In this document: positions 34,001 through 47,039 of the stretch, in pieces
How the letters are laid out: every line of letters begins with the position of its first letter
How positions within the stretch are numbered: position 1 is the first letter of the stretch
Made by a program: the position numbers and the translations under genes
Assembly (NCBI GenBank): GCA_036365145.1
Contig: JAEOAD010000015.1
Coordinates: forward strand, 37,153,501-37,217,500
Origin: Orientallactaga sibirica
Taxonomy: Eukaryota > Chordata > Mammalia > Rodentia > Dipodidae
Length of the DNA: 64,000 bases
Direction of reading: 5' to 3'
The notes under the pieces: model-generated
Databases searched by the model: none
The model's input: only the letters and a program-made list of their open reading frames with translations
What the model was told of the DNA's origin: nothing

Positions 34001-36671
34001 CCAGGCCTGGGATATTTAAACATATCCTCAGCCAAAGAAACACTTCTATAGGTATTACCATACTGATCTAAAGCTATATTACAAAGCCTTAGTAACAAAA
34101 ACAGCCTAGTACTGGCATAAGAACAGACATAAAGACAAATGGCACAGAAATGAAGACCCAACCCTTAGTTCACCTAACTATAGCTGTATGATCTTTGACA
34201 AAGGAACCAGGTATGTACACTGGAGAAAAGATAGCATCTTCAACAAGTGCTGTTGAATAAACTAGACAACCACGTGTAGAATAATGAAACTAGACCCACT
34301 CATCTCAAAATGCACAAACATCAACTCCAAACAGATTAAAAACCTTAAGATAAAACCTGAAGCTCTTAACTACTGGGAGAAAATATAGGAGAAACTCTCC
34401 ACAACATAGGAATGGGGAAAGACTTTCTGAACAATACCCCAGTAGCCCAGGATTATTAAACAATCACTGAACTAGTGGGATTGCATGAAGCTATGAAAAA
34501 CTTTTGCACAGACAAACATTGTATAGACAAAGTAACAGATAATCTACAGAATGGGAGAAACTCTTCATCAGCTATGCCATTGACAGAAACCTAATATTTG
34601 GAATCTAAAAAAAAAAAAAACCCTCAAAAAATTAAATCAGAAAAACCCAAACAACACAATCAAAAAATGGGGCAGAGGTCTGAATAGGGAGTTCTCAAGG
34701 AAACACATATGAATGGCTAAAACACACTTAAGGAAATGTTTGCCATCAAGGAAATGCAAACTGAAACAACTTTGAGATTCTACTGTATTCCAACCATGAT
34801 GACAATCACTAAAAAAATCAAGTAACAACAAATATTGTAAGGATGTGGGGAAAGATGAACACTCATTCACTGTTGGAGGGAAAGCAAACTTGTATAATCT
34901 GTATGGAAATCAGTATGGAGACCCCTGAAATGATGCTATGAAACAACAACAACAACAACAAAAAAAAACAAAAAACAAAAACAGACCCAGTTATTCCTCT
35001 ATTGGGCATTTATCCTAAAGGCTTCACACTTAACTACAGAGATATTTGCTCAATCACATCTATAACTGCTGAATTCATAATAGTTAAGAACTGTAATTGA
35101 CCCAGGTGCCCATTATTGGATGAATGGATTATGAAGAAAAGGTAAATGTACACAAGGGAATTCTACTGTGCAGTAAGAAAAAAAATGATATAATGAAATT
35201 TGTAAGAAAGTGGGAGGACTTGGATCAGAGCATAGTCAGCAAACTCACACAAACATGGAAAGAAAAACACTACAGGCTCTCACTAATCTGTGGTTTCTAA
35301 CTTTTTACAGCTTGAGTTGCTGTCATACCTGACAGGTAATTTGAGGGCCAGACAACAGGGATGGAAGGGTTGGAGGAAGGGGAGTGGGATGTTAGGGGAA
35401 AACAAACATAAAAATAAACCCCAAATAAACTAGTACCATAGAAATCTTTCTCCTTGATAGAAGACTAAAGGATATAACCCTCAAAAGGAGTATGGGAGGA
35501 TCATCTGGTAAAAAGGGCTCTGAAGAGGGTGGGATGAAGCCTAACCTTAAAATATTTGGCTCTTGCCTATAACTTCCTGTACCAGAAATCAGTTGCTACC
35601 CACATTCAGGTATTGAGTGGAAAAACTTACAAGGTCCCCAAAGAAAGACAGAATTCTTTCAAAGTACTTGATTACCTTCCTGAATTAAAAGGTAAGACAC
35701 TATTGCTGAAGATACCACATGCTGCTGACACAGAACACCAAGTGACATTAGTAGAATCCAGAAGGGATCTAGATCCCAGATTGTTAGCCCATTTAATACC
35801 AGAAAGCACTACATGAGCTATTAGCAGAAAGTGGTAAACAACATTGTAAGCAAGCAGGTGTCACAGCTTCTCAAAAGCAACTAGCCTGACAAGATGTACA
35901 CACCTGTGCAATGGTTGCACAAAGCCTTGTTGGGTAACCAATGGCTTTCTGATTGGCAAAGAGATCCATTCAGTGGAAAGTAACCTATTGCTGGAACTGG
36001 AAACCAGGTCAGAATCCCATGCAGACCAAGACTATGGTCTCCAATGAATGACAAGCTCCCACTAGTTGGCTAAAGAGGAATTACATTCATCAAAACCTCT
36101 CTAAATTAATACTGCTTATCCCATTTAAGTATATGAACTTCATTCTTGGTTGAAAATCTGTTCTTCTTTTTCAGAAGGTAGCAAATCTGAGGAGATAAAC
36201 CACCTCTCTCACTTCAGCCAATGCCCAGGAGAAACCACAGATGATTTGGTGAGATGAACAGGAGTGCTACTTCCATGGCAAGCCTGACAATCTGCACCAG
36301 GGTGAAGGAGATATATTCTGAGGATAATAAATACATACCAAAGGAGAATCCAGAAGCTCCTGAGAGCTTAACACTGAAGTAGACTTAAAACACACACACC
36401 CAAGATGGCTCAGGGAATTTTGTGGAAAATAGGGCAGAAAGATTATAAGAGCCACAAGTCAGGCAGAGCATACCCAGAGGCATTTCCCCTACGCAATGAC
36501 TGACTTCTGCTCTCAAAACATATAACCCACAACCCCAGGTGGAATGCCAGCATCTCCACTGAGTTGGGCCCTTAGCAGATTGGGGACAGCACGGAGGGAA
36601 ATGATGATGCCAACACATGATATGTGCATAAAAGACATATGCTTAAAACAAAAAAGAAAGAACAGTAGGAA

Positions 36672-36915
36672 GGGACTGGAGAGAGGGTTCAGTGGCTAAG
36701 GTAATTGCCTGCAAAGTATATTGACATGGGTTTGATTCCCCACTACCCATGTAAAGCCAGATGCACAAAGTATTGCATGTATCTAGAGTTCATGTAAACA
36801 GTGGCTAGAGGCCTTGGAACACCCATTTTCTCTTTTTCTTTGTCTCTGTTCTCTCTCTGTGTCTCTCTTCACTCTGTTCTCTGCATGTAAATAAATAATA
36901 AATTTTTTGAAAAGA
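36672..36915 (+). mobile_element. tRNA-like SINE
   Basis: GGGACTGGAGAGAGGGTTCA head, AAGCCAGATGCACAAAG, a long CT block and an AAATAAATAATAAA tail. It sits just beyond the 3' end of the sense L1. Confidence 0.85.
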
Positions 36916-37978
36916 AAATAAATGTAGGAAGAATAATGAAAATGTTTATCCCTTTGGAATGACTTTTTCTCATAACAATCAACTCACATGCATTTGGTCA
37001 GTTATCAACTTCTAATCAGACCCTCAGTGTAAAATCCAACCTTTTCAAAATAATAATTTTCATAAATGGAGCTCTCTTTGTCTCTGTACTTACATTGTCT
37101 CTGCTCCCAATAGGTTTTAACCATATTGTAATGTCTTTATTTCTCTGATGGTTCCAGGACCCTTCAGTCCTCCATTGCATTTGCTCCTATAAGTCTTTTG
37201 TGATGTACTCCAGGGTCCCATTTTCATCATTTAATCATTTTCTGTTCATTTTCCATATAACAACCTTTTCAGCAAATTCTATAAAGTCTATTGTGCCTCT
37301 GTGTTTTCCATTAGACTGAGAACTGCTTCTGGATAGCACGAACTATCTTATTCAGTACATGTGTCTCAATTGCATTGATTAGATGTTGCTACAGCAAAGG
37401 AGAAAAGCCTAGCTCTCTGTTCCCAACTCACAATTTTTTTTTTTATTTGGACAAAAAGAACTGTACCAACAGAAATACCAATTTTGACTTCTACTATTAG
37501 GAAAAGAAGAAAAAAAAATGTATGTTTTAGCTTTTAGCTTAGCAAGTTTGAGGTTTATTTTTGGAATTCCCCAATAAAAGTACTTACAATTGTACATTTA
37601 GTAAACATGGAAGTGGGATTGCAGCTGAGGGCATCTGAGTTTCATAGCAAAGCCATTTCAGTGTTCTGTTTTATTGTGGTGAACTGCTGACAACAGGTGA
37701 TGTGATTATAGACAGTAGTTTTCTGTTTAAGGGAGGCATTAGTCAAGAAGAGTTCTGACACATTATTACAGAATGCTTCCTGTTAGTAGGTAGAGAAAAG
37801 AGCAAAGGATGTGAAGTTATAGTATTAGAATTATATGACCAATAGCTACAGCAGAGTTCAATTATTTCTACAATATGCAAAGCTGACATTGACTTGACAA
37901 TTATGTCTACTTCCACTACTTATGTTTTGTTTCTGAGGTGAACATTCCGATATGATCAATTTGTTTTAGTATATTTTA
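36916..37978. other. Intron, no gene
   Basis: No coding or repeat signature was recognised. The left target-site duplication of the next SINE is 37962-37978. Confidence 0.5.
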
Positions 37979-38243
37979 TTTTTATTTATTTATTTATTTA
38001 TTTTGGAGAGAGAGGGAGAGGGAGAGGAAGACAAATAGAGTTGGGCGCGCCAGCAGCCTCTCAGCTGCTGCGAACGAACTCCAGATGCATGTGCCCCCTT
38101 GTGGTCAAGTGCAGCATTGCACCCTTGCATCACTTTGCATCTGGCTAAACATGGGACCTGGAGATTGGAACCACTGGAGATTGGAACCAGCATTCTTAGC
38201 TTAGGAGGCAGGTGCCTTAACTGCTAAGCCATCTCTCCAGCCC
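37979..38243 (-). mobile_element. tRNA-like SINE, variant with internal duplication
   Basis: TTTATTTATTTATTTATTT tail, GA block, doubled GGAGATTGGAACC at about 38159-38186, GGAGGCAGGTGCC, head complement AAGCCATCTCTCCAGCCC. Perfect 17-bp target-site duplication TGTTTTAGTATATTTTA (37962-37978 and 38244-38260). Confidence 0.92.
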
Positions 38244-39749
38244 TGTTTTAGTATATTTTAGTAAATAACAGCCTGTGCAAATTAAGATTATATGATAGGA
38301 GATAAAATTGAACACTTTCTTAAGAGGAAATGAGTATTTTATGTTTCTCTGATACAGAAAGAATACAAAGTAGCATTATTTTTAGGAAATAAAAAATGCC
38401 AGGGTAATATATAAATGACATAAGATATAGACTTATTTCTTACATATATTAATTATAAGACCTTGAACAATTTAAGACCACTGGAAGCTTCAATTTGCTC
38501 AGGTATATAAACTAATTATATTTATATCACTACCATTTATTGTATTTCTAAAATGGGTTTGTTCTATAATGTATCTAGCATAAATTAGCTTACTGTATTT
38601 TCACAGAACATTAATTAATGATATTTTTCCCATTTTACATACAAGGAAACTGATATTCAGAAAGGTCAAATAATTTCCTGAGGGTCACCAGTGAGTAAAA
38701 GGCAAAGAAGTTTCCATGTCTTTTTCTTTCATTCATTTTTAATAATCTTCTTGATATTAATAGTCAATCTTACTGTGCTGTGATACTTAAGTAGTGGTTT
38801 TAAATGAACATAGAGATTTAAGACATCATTATTTTTATTTCTAGTTCAGGTTTTATCACAAAATTGCTTTAGGACTGTTTTCTATTAATGTTTACAGATA
38901 AACTTATTTTTTGAAGACTGTTGTAGATATTTAGAAACTTATTCCAATACCTTTTACTGAATGGTGTTTTTTTCTCACTAGGCCTACAGAATTATGTTTC
39001 TTATAATATGAATGCTTGCTTATCTGTTTCTCTACTTGTGTGAAATTTCTTTTCATATCTTTGTATAAAAGTTCAGAGTAGAATATCTTTGCAATTATAT
39101 TATTTATAATTTTGATTATAATTATGTCTTTATTTATAAGTTACTTATTGTGTAACACACATATTAGGAATATGATTGATATTATTAATGCTCATAAACA
39201 CTATTAGTTAAATCATATTATTTAGTCTGAACTGGTAGAAGTCCTTAAGCTTAAAGAGGCTGAAGAACTTGCCTAACAGTCTACAGTTTGTAGAACTGAG
39301 CATTAAATCCAGGATTGTTTCTTTCCAGAGTCTATGTTGAAGTTTGAAAGCCCTGGGACATTTTGCATCACAGCTTTAAGCTTTGATTTAATTCATTGAA
39401 TCAGAATTCTACTTTGTTGGAAATGTAGTATACCACAGAGAGAAAAGATTACTTTTGGACTGAATTAGGGTTATATTTCATCAGTTTCACCAGGGCATAT
39501 TGCACAAGGTAACAAGGCTGTAATTTCTCTGGCATTCTATTTGACAATGGACAAGATATTTCAAACAATAGACTGCATAACTTCTGAAATTATGTTGACT
39601 TTCACTTATAGGTATGAATGTTTACAAATTATTTCTGCCACCTTAACTCTTAATTTCCAGTTCACTAAACTCTTCCCTAAACATGGAGGAGAAGATGCCT
39701 TTGAATTTACATTTTTATTAAATTTGGTATTTAGTACCTAGAGATATAA
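38244..39749. other. Intron, no gene
   Basis: AT-rich; no gene and no repeat recognised. Open stretch 39541-39741 (+) looks like chance. Confidence 0.5.
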
Positions 39750-40995
39750 ATTTATTTTAAATTTTTATTAGTTACAGACATTCTCAGTATTTAAACAGCA
39801 CATTTTGTACCATACTTTCCCTCATCCCTGCCTCCCCTCCAAAGGGACCCTCCTCTTTGGGGATGCAGGTCATCCCCATGAGCATTGTGGGGCAGCCATA
39901 AGTTATGGGGATGAAGCCATGCCTCTGTGCATAATGTTCCAACTTTTGGTTGTGAAATTCCTTGAGCCATGTAGGGTGCATTTGAAGTCTACTTAAATGA
40001 TGGGCTCTTAGGAGCCTCTGGATCTCTGGTTTGGTAGGTGTTGAGTGTCCTCAGTGTCTATCTCCTTCACCCTTGTGCTGATACCAGGTTCAACAAGAAA
40101 GCAGCACTCTTGCTCATTTCTCCAATTCCTCTATGGTTTCAGCTGGGGTCCTGGTGAAGTGCATTGGGTCATTTCTCTTCTCTGGATCCAATTTTGTGTG
40201 AAAAACAGAAGCAGATTCTCCAAGAGTGAAGTCAGCACAGGTTAAATTGATGTAGATCTTCTTGTAGCCCAAGATTAGTGGAAGGTTAATATTGGAAAGC
40301 GAAGTCATTATCTGGATATTATTCTAACTTGTTTCCCAGTTCCACATATGGGTTCCTTTCCACTGAGTGGATCCATTAGCCAATCCAAGAGCATCTGGCT
40401 ATCCACCATGGATGTGTGCCACTATTGCACTTGGGTGAACATCACATCAGGTTGTTTGCTTCTGAGTAGCTTAGGCCTTGAGTTGCTCAGAGAGATGTTG
40501 GCCACTTTACCCCAGTAGCTCAAGTAGCACCCTCTAGCACTAGACAGGCTAACTGTCTGGGGACTGGCTCTCTTCCGTATTCCAGCCAGGTCTCTCCATG
40601 TTTCATACTTATAGCATATGGAGTCTTCAGCAGTAGGGTCTTACCATTAACCTTTCTTGGATAATCAAGTGTGTTGACAGAGTCTGTCTTGTTTTGGTAA
40701 ACCTTTTAGGTCTCTCTGATGAAAAGCTCATATGGATATTAACCGCATCCTGTTACTGGGAGTTACAGGCCAGTGCAAAGGGAAAAGAAAGAAAGAAAAT
40801 AGAAAAATAATAAAAAAGACACTGGAGAAATTTTTAGGTTTCATCTCACCCTCTCCAGGGCCCTTCAATTCAGGTGCTCCTGCTAAGGTCCTGATGAGGA
40901 TTCAACCTTTTAGCCTGTCTTCCAGGATATTGGATTCTATGGAACTAGTTCCATTTGGATTCAGTTTTGTGTTCCTCCCTTACCGTCCCCTCATC
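39750..40995 (-). mobile_element. L1 3' UTR fragment, family A (nearly whole UTR)
   Basis: Runs from a T-rich start through ATGGATGTGTGCCACTATTG, GGACTGGCTCTCTTCCG and GGGAGTTACAGGCCAGTG to CCTTACCGTCCCCTCATCC, in the same order as 43690-44990. Truncated just before ORF2 would begin. Confidence 0.82.
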
Positions 40996-41045
40996 CTTAA
41001 AAAAAGTTTTGTTTTGTTTAGTTTGTTTTTTAAATAAAAACAAAG

Positions 41046-41245
41046 AGCTGGAGAGATTGCACAGTGGTTAAGGAACTTTCCTGCAAAGACTAAGGACCCA
41101 GGTTTGATTCCCCAGTGTCCATGTAAGATGCACAAGGTGACACATGCATCTGGAGTTTGTTTGCATTCACTAGAGACCCTGGCGCATCCACTCTCTGTAT
41201 CTGCCTCTTTCTCTCTCTCTCAAATAAATGAATAAAATGAAATGA
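41046..41245 (+). mobile_element. tRNA-like SINE
   Basis: GCTGGAGAGATTGCACAGTG head, GACACATGCATCTGGAGTTT, CT block, CAAATAAATGAATAAAATG tail. Confidence 0.85.
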
Positions 41246-42347
41246 AAAAAGTGTAAAATTTTTTATAAATTCCATAAGTATTCCATCATACTGAATGATT
41301 TTTTGCATTATCTTTCTCAAATTTGTTAATATATATCTCTGATTTTTACAAAAAGCTGCAATGTTTCTCTATATTAAACTGTCAGAAATGTGGGACACAT
41401 ATACTATGAGCCAATGATATCAATTTCACAGAGAACTTTTGAAGAAAAGAGTTATTATGCACTGCCATGTTTAGGTGATTAGCATGCTCCTTTGAGTTGA
41501 TGAAAAAAATGAAAGATGGCATACTGCAAGTTGCTAAGGCTTTATTCACAATAATAATGGATTAGTTATGTTCTTGAACTATCAACCAGGTAAAAAAATA
41601 GTGTTGTGTTTTTATGACTTCTATTAGCAATTATAAAACTTTTAGGAAGTGAAAAGCATTTTATATAAATATGTTATTCTTTTATAAGACTAAATTTAAA
41701 ATGTTGTACCTATGTTGATATGTTATCTTTTGTAAAACCAATACCTCTGCTATAATTATTATAGTTTCAGATAAGTCAGCAAGGTATAGAGAAACTGGAG
41801 ATATGTGTTTTCAATAATATTATTTATTACATCATGCACAATTTTTATGACATTTCACTGAAAAAGGGGCATACTTAAAACTCTTGCTTTATTTATTCCT
41901 ATGTAGGCAACCTGTATTTTCCTCCCCGAGCATTTGTAAGCTTTTTTTCTTTTGTTACTACAGTAAAAATATTATTAAAATATGTTTCCATGAGGTCTCA
42001 CCCATTAATTCTGTAAGAAACAAGTTGTATAGCTTGGGATGGAGATAGTGGCAATCTTTGTATAGCTTTTACAGAGCCCTGGGTTTGATCCCCAGCATTA
42101 TAGAAAAAAATATATCCTTTTCCTTTCTTCTGAGTGAAGAAAGTGCAACCTTCTATTTTATTTTATTGATTGTATTAGATGTTATTGCCTCTTCTTCTAC
42201 TATTCTTGTGCTTCTTTTCATGTCTCTCCCTCTGTCTTTTCTTAAAGGATATTATATTTTTACTCTTACTATTTACACCTTTTTAGAATATTTTTGGTAC
42301 TAAACTTTCATTTAACTTTTGGTTAAACATTCTTTTTTGTTTATTTG
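41246..42347. other. Intron, no gene
   Basis: AT-rich. A short relic near 42033-42105 (GGGATGGAGATAG..., CCCTGGGTTTGATCCCCAGC) may be a decayed tRNA-like SINE head. Confidence 0.45.
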
Positions 42348-42536
42348 TAATAGAGGTGAGTAAAAGACAGACAAACAGAGAAAGAGAGAGAGAGAGAGAA
42401 TGGTTTCAAATGAACTCCAGACACATGTACCACTTTGTGCATCTGGCATTATGTGGGGACCAGGGAAATGAACCAGGGCCGGCAGGCTTTGAAAACATTC
42501 AATGTCTTTTACAGTGAAGCCATTTTCCCACCCCTT
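42348..42536 (-). mobile_element. tRNA-like SINE, diverged
   Basis: AGACAGACAAACAGAG, (GA)n, CCAGACACATGTACCACTTT and a head complement AAGCCATTTTCCCACCCC. Confidence 0.78.
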
Positions 42537-43676
42537 ATTTCATTTTTATTTTTATATTTTGCTTTGTTATCATTTTCTATTAGGTTATTTTTTTCTTAGT
42601 AATTTTTCTTTATATTTATAGAGATCATTCATACAATTTAATGTATAACTAACTGTTGTTACAAATAAACTTTAATATTTTATAAATAGATATCTATAAT
42701 TCATGTACTAATCTGGTGAAAATTCTTCACTGGCAGTTAGTTATTTTCCATCTGTTATTGATTCCAAGATTTAAATACTCCAAATTTTATGCTTTGCTAT
42801 CTCATAAATGGCCTTTTCCCTCTCTGAATCTACCTAGTAGAAATAAAATAGAAAGTGGAGAAATCTAACCCATTTTAAAAAATTCTAGCCAAAAGAAACA
42901 CATATTACATCTATCAAGTTCCATTGCTAAGAGTTACATGAAGGGTAACACTAAGACAAAGGCTCTGGGAAAAGAAATGTAGCACTAGTTGGTGAGCAAA
43001 ACTTTGATGCTATGAAAAGCTAGTTGTCTGTCCTGTGTATATACCACATGTGTATATGTTCATGTGTGTGTGTGTGTGTTTGTGTTTATGACAGGGTGTA
43101 TCTGTATAGTTCAGGTTAGTCTCAACTTGTGATATGTCTCAGTCTCCTGATATCTGGTATTGCATATCCAACTCCTATCATGTCTTCCTGTATTCCACTG
43201 ATAATATATAAATATTTTCTGAATTTTTCTATGTGCTTTAGTAAGTACTTTTAACTCTAATGAGTTGTCTAATGACTTGTCAGGTCTATTTTACTTTTGT
43301 GCCACTTCCTTTCATAAGCTTCAAGTTGACAGTTTTCTGTTATATGGAACAAAGAAAGATTTATCCCAATCCAGTAGTGCCAGTAAATACTATATCTAAT
43401 ATTCCTTCATCTCTGCTCATTGTCCATTTACATGGAGAAAATTCTATACCAATGTGCAGTTGTGTAGTAAATAGCTATGGCATACTTATTTATCTGAGTT
43501 TATCTTTATCTGGTAAGGATTTTTTTTTGGAGAGGGTAGATAAAGCTAAGGACCTTACCTGAATGATTCATTCTTCAAATGAGGAAAATGTAGAATGTTT
43601 CCTATATTCACCAATGCATATGGAGTTTTAGAAGTCATCATTCATTATGGTTCATGGCTATTATACTTCTTTCTGT
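42537..43676. other. Intron with (TG)n and an old B1 relic
   Basis: (TG)n at about 43063-43079. 43088-43182 follows the antisense B1 pattern in decayed form (ACAGGGTGTATCTGTATAG, CAGTCTCCTGATATCTGG). No gene. Confidence 0.5.
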
Positions 43677-45609
43677 GACTAAATTTTTTTATTAATTATG
43701 TATATAGTTTATATACAGCCATGATGGTACCATTGTTAGCTTTCTCCCTGTCCTCCTCCCATGGGTAATGTGGGTCTTGCCTTATGGGGGTAGCCATCAG
43801 TTACATGGCAGAGGCAATGACTGTGCATAATGACCCAACTCATGGCTCTAACAATCTTTCCTACCTCTCTTTCATGAATTTCCCTGAACCATGTTGCGCT
43901 CATTTTAGGTTTATATCAGTGACGAGGTTCTGTGAGTCTCTGTGTCTCTGGATATTTGATTTGGTAGGGGTTGAGTGTTCTTTGTGTCTATCTCCTTCAC
44001 TCTTGTGCTGGTACCAGGTTCACTGATAAAACAGCACTCTTGCTCATTTCCCCTATAACTCTATAGCTTCAGCTGGTATCCTGGTGAGGTGCAATGGGCT
44101 GATTCTTTCCTCATGTTCTGCATCCATCTGAAAGAGGGAAACAGATTTTCCAAAGGAGAGTGAGGTCAGTGCAAGATACATGGATAACCATTATTATATT
44201 AGAGAAAATTTTATAGGTGTAGGCCCTCTTGTATCCCACTATTGGTGGGAGCTTGATATTGGAGAGTGGGCTTGGTTTTGGATATGGTTCTGACTTGTTT
44301 CCCATTTCTAGATATGGGTTTGGTTCCACTGAGTGGGTCCGTTAGCCGAATCTAGAGCAATTGGTAACCCTCCATGGCTATGTGCCACTACTGCACTTGT
44401 GTGAGCATCAAGCTTAGAACACGAGTTGCTTAGACAGATCTTGGTCATTTTACCCCATTCACTTATGTAGCACCTTCTGGCACTAGACAAGCTAACTGTA
44501 TGGGGACTGACTCTTCCAGATTCCAGTCAGGTCTCTCCATTATCCATCCTAACAGCATATGGTGTCTTCAGCAATACGGCCTTACCAATAACCTTTGGTG
44601 GGTCATCAAGTACTCTGACAGAAATCTATCTTTTTTTGGGAAACCTTGTAGGTCTCACTGATCGACAGCTCATTGTGGATGTTAACCACATGCTAGTACT
44701 GGGAGTTACAGGTCATTACCAAGGGAAAAGAAGGAAGAAAAATATAGGTAATATGAAAGAGAGAAGAGAAAGAAGAGGGAGTGATAGAGAGAGAAACAGG
44801 AGAAGATTGAGGTTAGTCTTCATCATACCCTCTCCAGGCCCCTGTGATTCAGGTGCTCTCTCTAAGCACCTGATGACGGTTTGACCTTTTAGTATGTCTT
44901 TCAGGATATAGATTATTATGGTACCATTTCCATTTGGATCCAGTTTTTTGTACCCGCCCCCACCCTTCATCTGCCCTCCCACCCCACCATCCCTATTGTC
45001 CAGTCTTCGAGATGTTTATTAGGTGTGTCAGCATCTCTGGAAAATACAGACCAGGAGCCAAAGATGAGTGAGACCATGTGATGCTAATGTTTCTGTGATT
45101 GGGTGATTTCACTGAGAATGATCTGTTCCAAGTTTGACCATTTTTCTTCAAATTGCTTTGTGTCATTTTTCCTTACTGCTGCGTAGAATTTCATTGTGTA
45201 GATATACCACGTCTTAGTTATCCATTCATCTTATGATGGCTATCTGGGTTGATTCCAGCTCTTAGCTGTTATGAACTGAGCAGTTATAAACATGGTTGAG
45301 CAAATATCTCTGAACTGAGTCTTGGAGCTCTTGGGGTAAATGCCCAGTAAGGGGATAACTGGGTCTGTTGGTAACTCTATAGTCATCCTTTTTAGGAGTC
45401 TCCACATTGCTTTCCATAGTGGTTTTACCAGCTTACATTCCCACAAACAGTTAAGGATTCCTATTGCTCCACACCCTCACCAGCATTTGTTGTCATTAGT
45501 TTTTTAATGTTTGCTATCCTTACTGGAGTAAGGTGGACTCTCATAGTTATTTTAATTTGCATTTCCCTGATGATTAGGGATGCTGAACATTTTCTTAATT
45601 GTGTGTTTG
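43677..45609 (-). mobile_element. L1 3' UTR and ORF2 3' end, antisense arm of an inverted L1
   Basis: From a poly-T start at 43684, the complete family A 3' UTR runs to about 45000. The antisense ORF2 C-terminal region follows, shown by GTAACTCTATAGTCATCC, CTCCACATTGCTTTCCATAG and TTAATTTGCATTTCCCTGAT. Minus-strand frame 45446-45240 reads [20 protein letters not shown], typical of L1 ORF2 ends. At about 45610 the L1 sequence flips strand. Confidence 0.88.
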
Positions 45610-46022
45610 CCATGAACTTAGATGCAAAGATCCTGAACAAAATCCTTGCAAACCAAATTCAACAGCACATCAAAAGTATTATTCACCTGGATCAAGTGGG
45701 CTTCATCCCAGGAATGCAGGAATGGTTCAATATAAGGAAATTTGTCAATGTAACAAACCACATAAATAAGCTTAAGCACAAAAATCACATGATCACTTTG
45801 ATAGATGCAGAAAAGGCCTTTGACAAAATACATCATTTCATGATCAAAACATTGGAAAGACTAGGCATGGAAAGTCTATATCTCAACATAATAAAGGCTA
45901 TCTATAAAGATCCTAATGCCCAAATAATATTTAATGGGGAGACACTGAAGGAATTCCCATTGAGATCATAAACATGACAGGGGTTTCTACTCTCACTGCT
46001 GCTCTTCAACATAGGACTAAAA
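45610..46022 (+). mobile_element. L1 ORF2 RT segment, inverted arm
   Basis: Sense ORF2 RT sequence reads [20 protein letters not shown] and [20 protein letters not shown]. It corresponds to about 33070-33480 of the sense L1. It is in opposite orientation to, and contiguous with, the antisense L1 3' part. About 1.2 kb of ORF2 between the two arms is missing. Confidence 0.85.
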
Positions 46023-46034
46023 GTTTTTGAATCT

Positions 46035-46243
46035 GGGCTGGAGAGATGGCTTAGTGCTTAAGGCACTGGCCTGTAAAGCCTAAGGACTAGTTTTGATTCC
46101 CCAGTATCCACATAAACCAGATGCACAAGGTGGCACATATGCCTGGAGTTCATTTGTGGTGGCTAGAGGCTCTAGTATACTCATTCTCTCTCTGTCTTCC
46201 TCTCTCTTTCTCTCTCTCTCTTAAATAAATAGGTAAATTTTAA
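46035..46243 (+). mobile_element. tRNA-like SINE
   Basis: GGGCTGGAGAGATGGCTTAG head, AGATGCACAAGGTGGCACAT, CT block, AAATAAATAGG tail. Target-site duplication TTTTGAATCT at 46025-46034 and 46246-46255. Confidence 0.9.
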
Positions 46244-46309
46244 GGTTTTGAATCTATACAGAATTTGAAGTAAAATGCTTTTTTTTCTCTTTCTGTCTTT
46301 TGGCTTATC

Positions 46310-47039
46310 ATACTTATGTTAAAACCACTTTAAGATTCAATTTTATCCCTGTCAGAGTAGATAACATCAAGAAAACAAATGACAACAAATGTTATAGAGG
46401 ATAGGGAGACATGGAATTGATTCACTATTGGTGGGAGTGTAAAATGGTATGGCCATTATGTAAAACAATATGTAGACTTTTTAAAAAGGACAAAATGAAC
46501 TATCATATGATACACCTATATAATTTCTGTGGAATTCCAAAGGATTCTAGATTTCTTATATTCTATCACATAGACACTTTTATGTTATTTTTTTGCTGTT
46601 TCCACTATAGCTAGGAAATGAAATCAGCATAGATATCCATCTACTGATCATTCCATAGTGATAATGTGACACATATACATAATAGAATTTTATTCTGCTG
46701 TAAAGAAAAATGAAATTATGAAATTTACAGGAAAATAAATGGGCCTTGAAAAGATCATATTAAGTGAGGTAACGTAGGCCCCAAAAGACAAACTTGTATG
46801 TTTTCTTGTGTGTATGTAAGTAAGGGGATGTGAGAAAAGTTGTAAGCTATGATGTAGATGGGAAACCACTAGAAAGGAAGAAGGCCTGTGGAGGAAGGGG
46901 AAAGGACAAAAGTCATATGTGGCAGGAAAGGACAAGAAAAATTATGTGGAGAGGTGACTATACATTGGAGGGGGAGAAGACTATAAAATAACAGAATGAA
47001 AACTATTCTAATAATAATTGAATAAATAAAATATTTTTC
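46310..47039 (+). mobile_element. Old L1 ORF2 3' end and 3' UTR
   Basis: GACAACAAATGTTATAGAGG and TCACTATTGGTGGGAGTG mark the end of ORF2. It ends in an A-rich tail near 47040. More diverged than the young L1s in the window. Confidence 0.7.

Larger units (their letters stand above)
24057..36655 (+). mobile_element. Near full-length L1 interrupted by SINE, ERV-L and B1
   Basis: One sense L1 can be followed across three insertions. 24057-24335 is 5'-UTR-like. ORF1 runs from about 24336, with ESQNE and LTKQITDLEA matching the ORF1 start of the antisense L1 at 1955. It resumes after the ERV at 30668 and ends near 31560, with GIPEGKEIQAKGMDNIFNKK at 31154-31213. ORF2 starts near 31771 with the endonuclease signature ITVIINGLNS and CCLQETH, passes the RT domain at 32.3-33.7 kb, and ends near 35290. 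A 3' UTR of about 1.3 kb follows, shown by GATGGCTCAGGGAATTTTG near 36400, the complement of family A copies. The removed insertions total about 6.1 kb, leaving about 6.5 kb of L1. Frames are broken by many stops; ORF2 keeps only patches. It is older than the ERV it hosts. Confidence 0.82.

Noticed and set aside
35556..35816. An 86-codon ORF with good-looking protein composition
   Set aside because: It lies in the L1 3' region between the ORF2 end and family A 3'-UTR sequence; no independent family was recognised.
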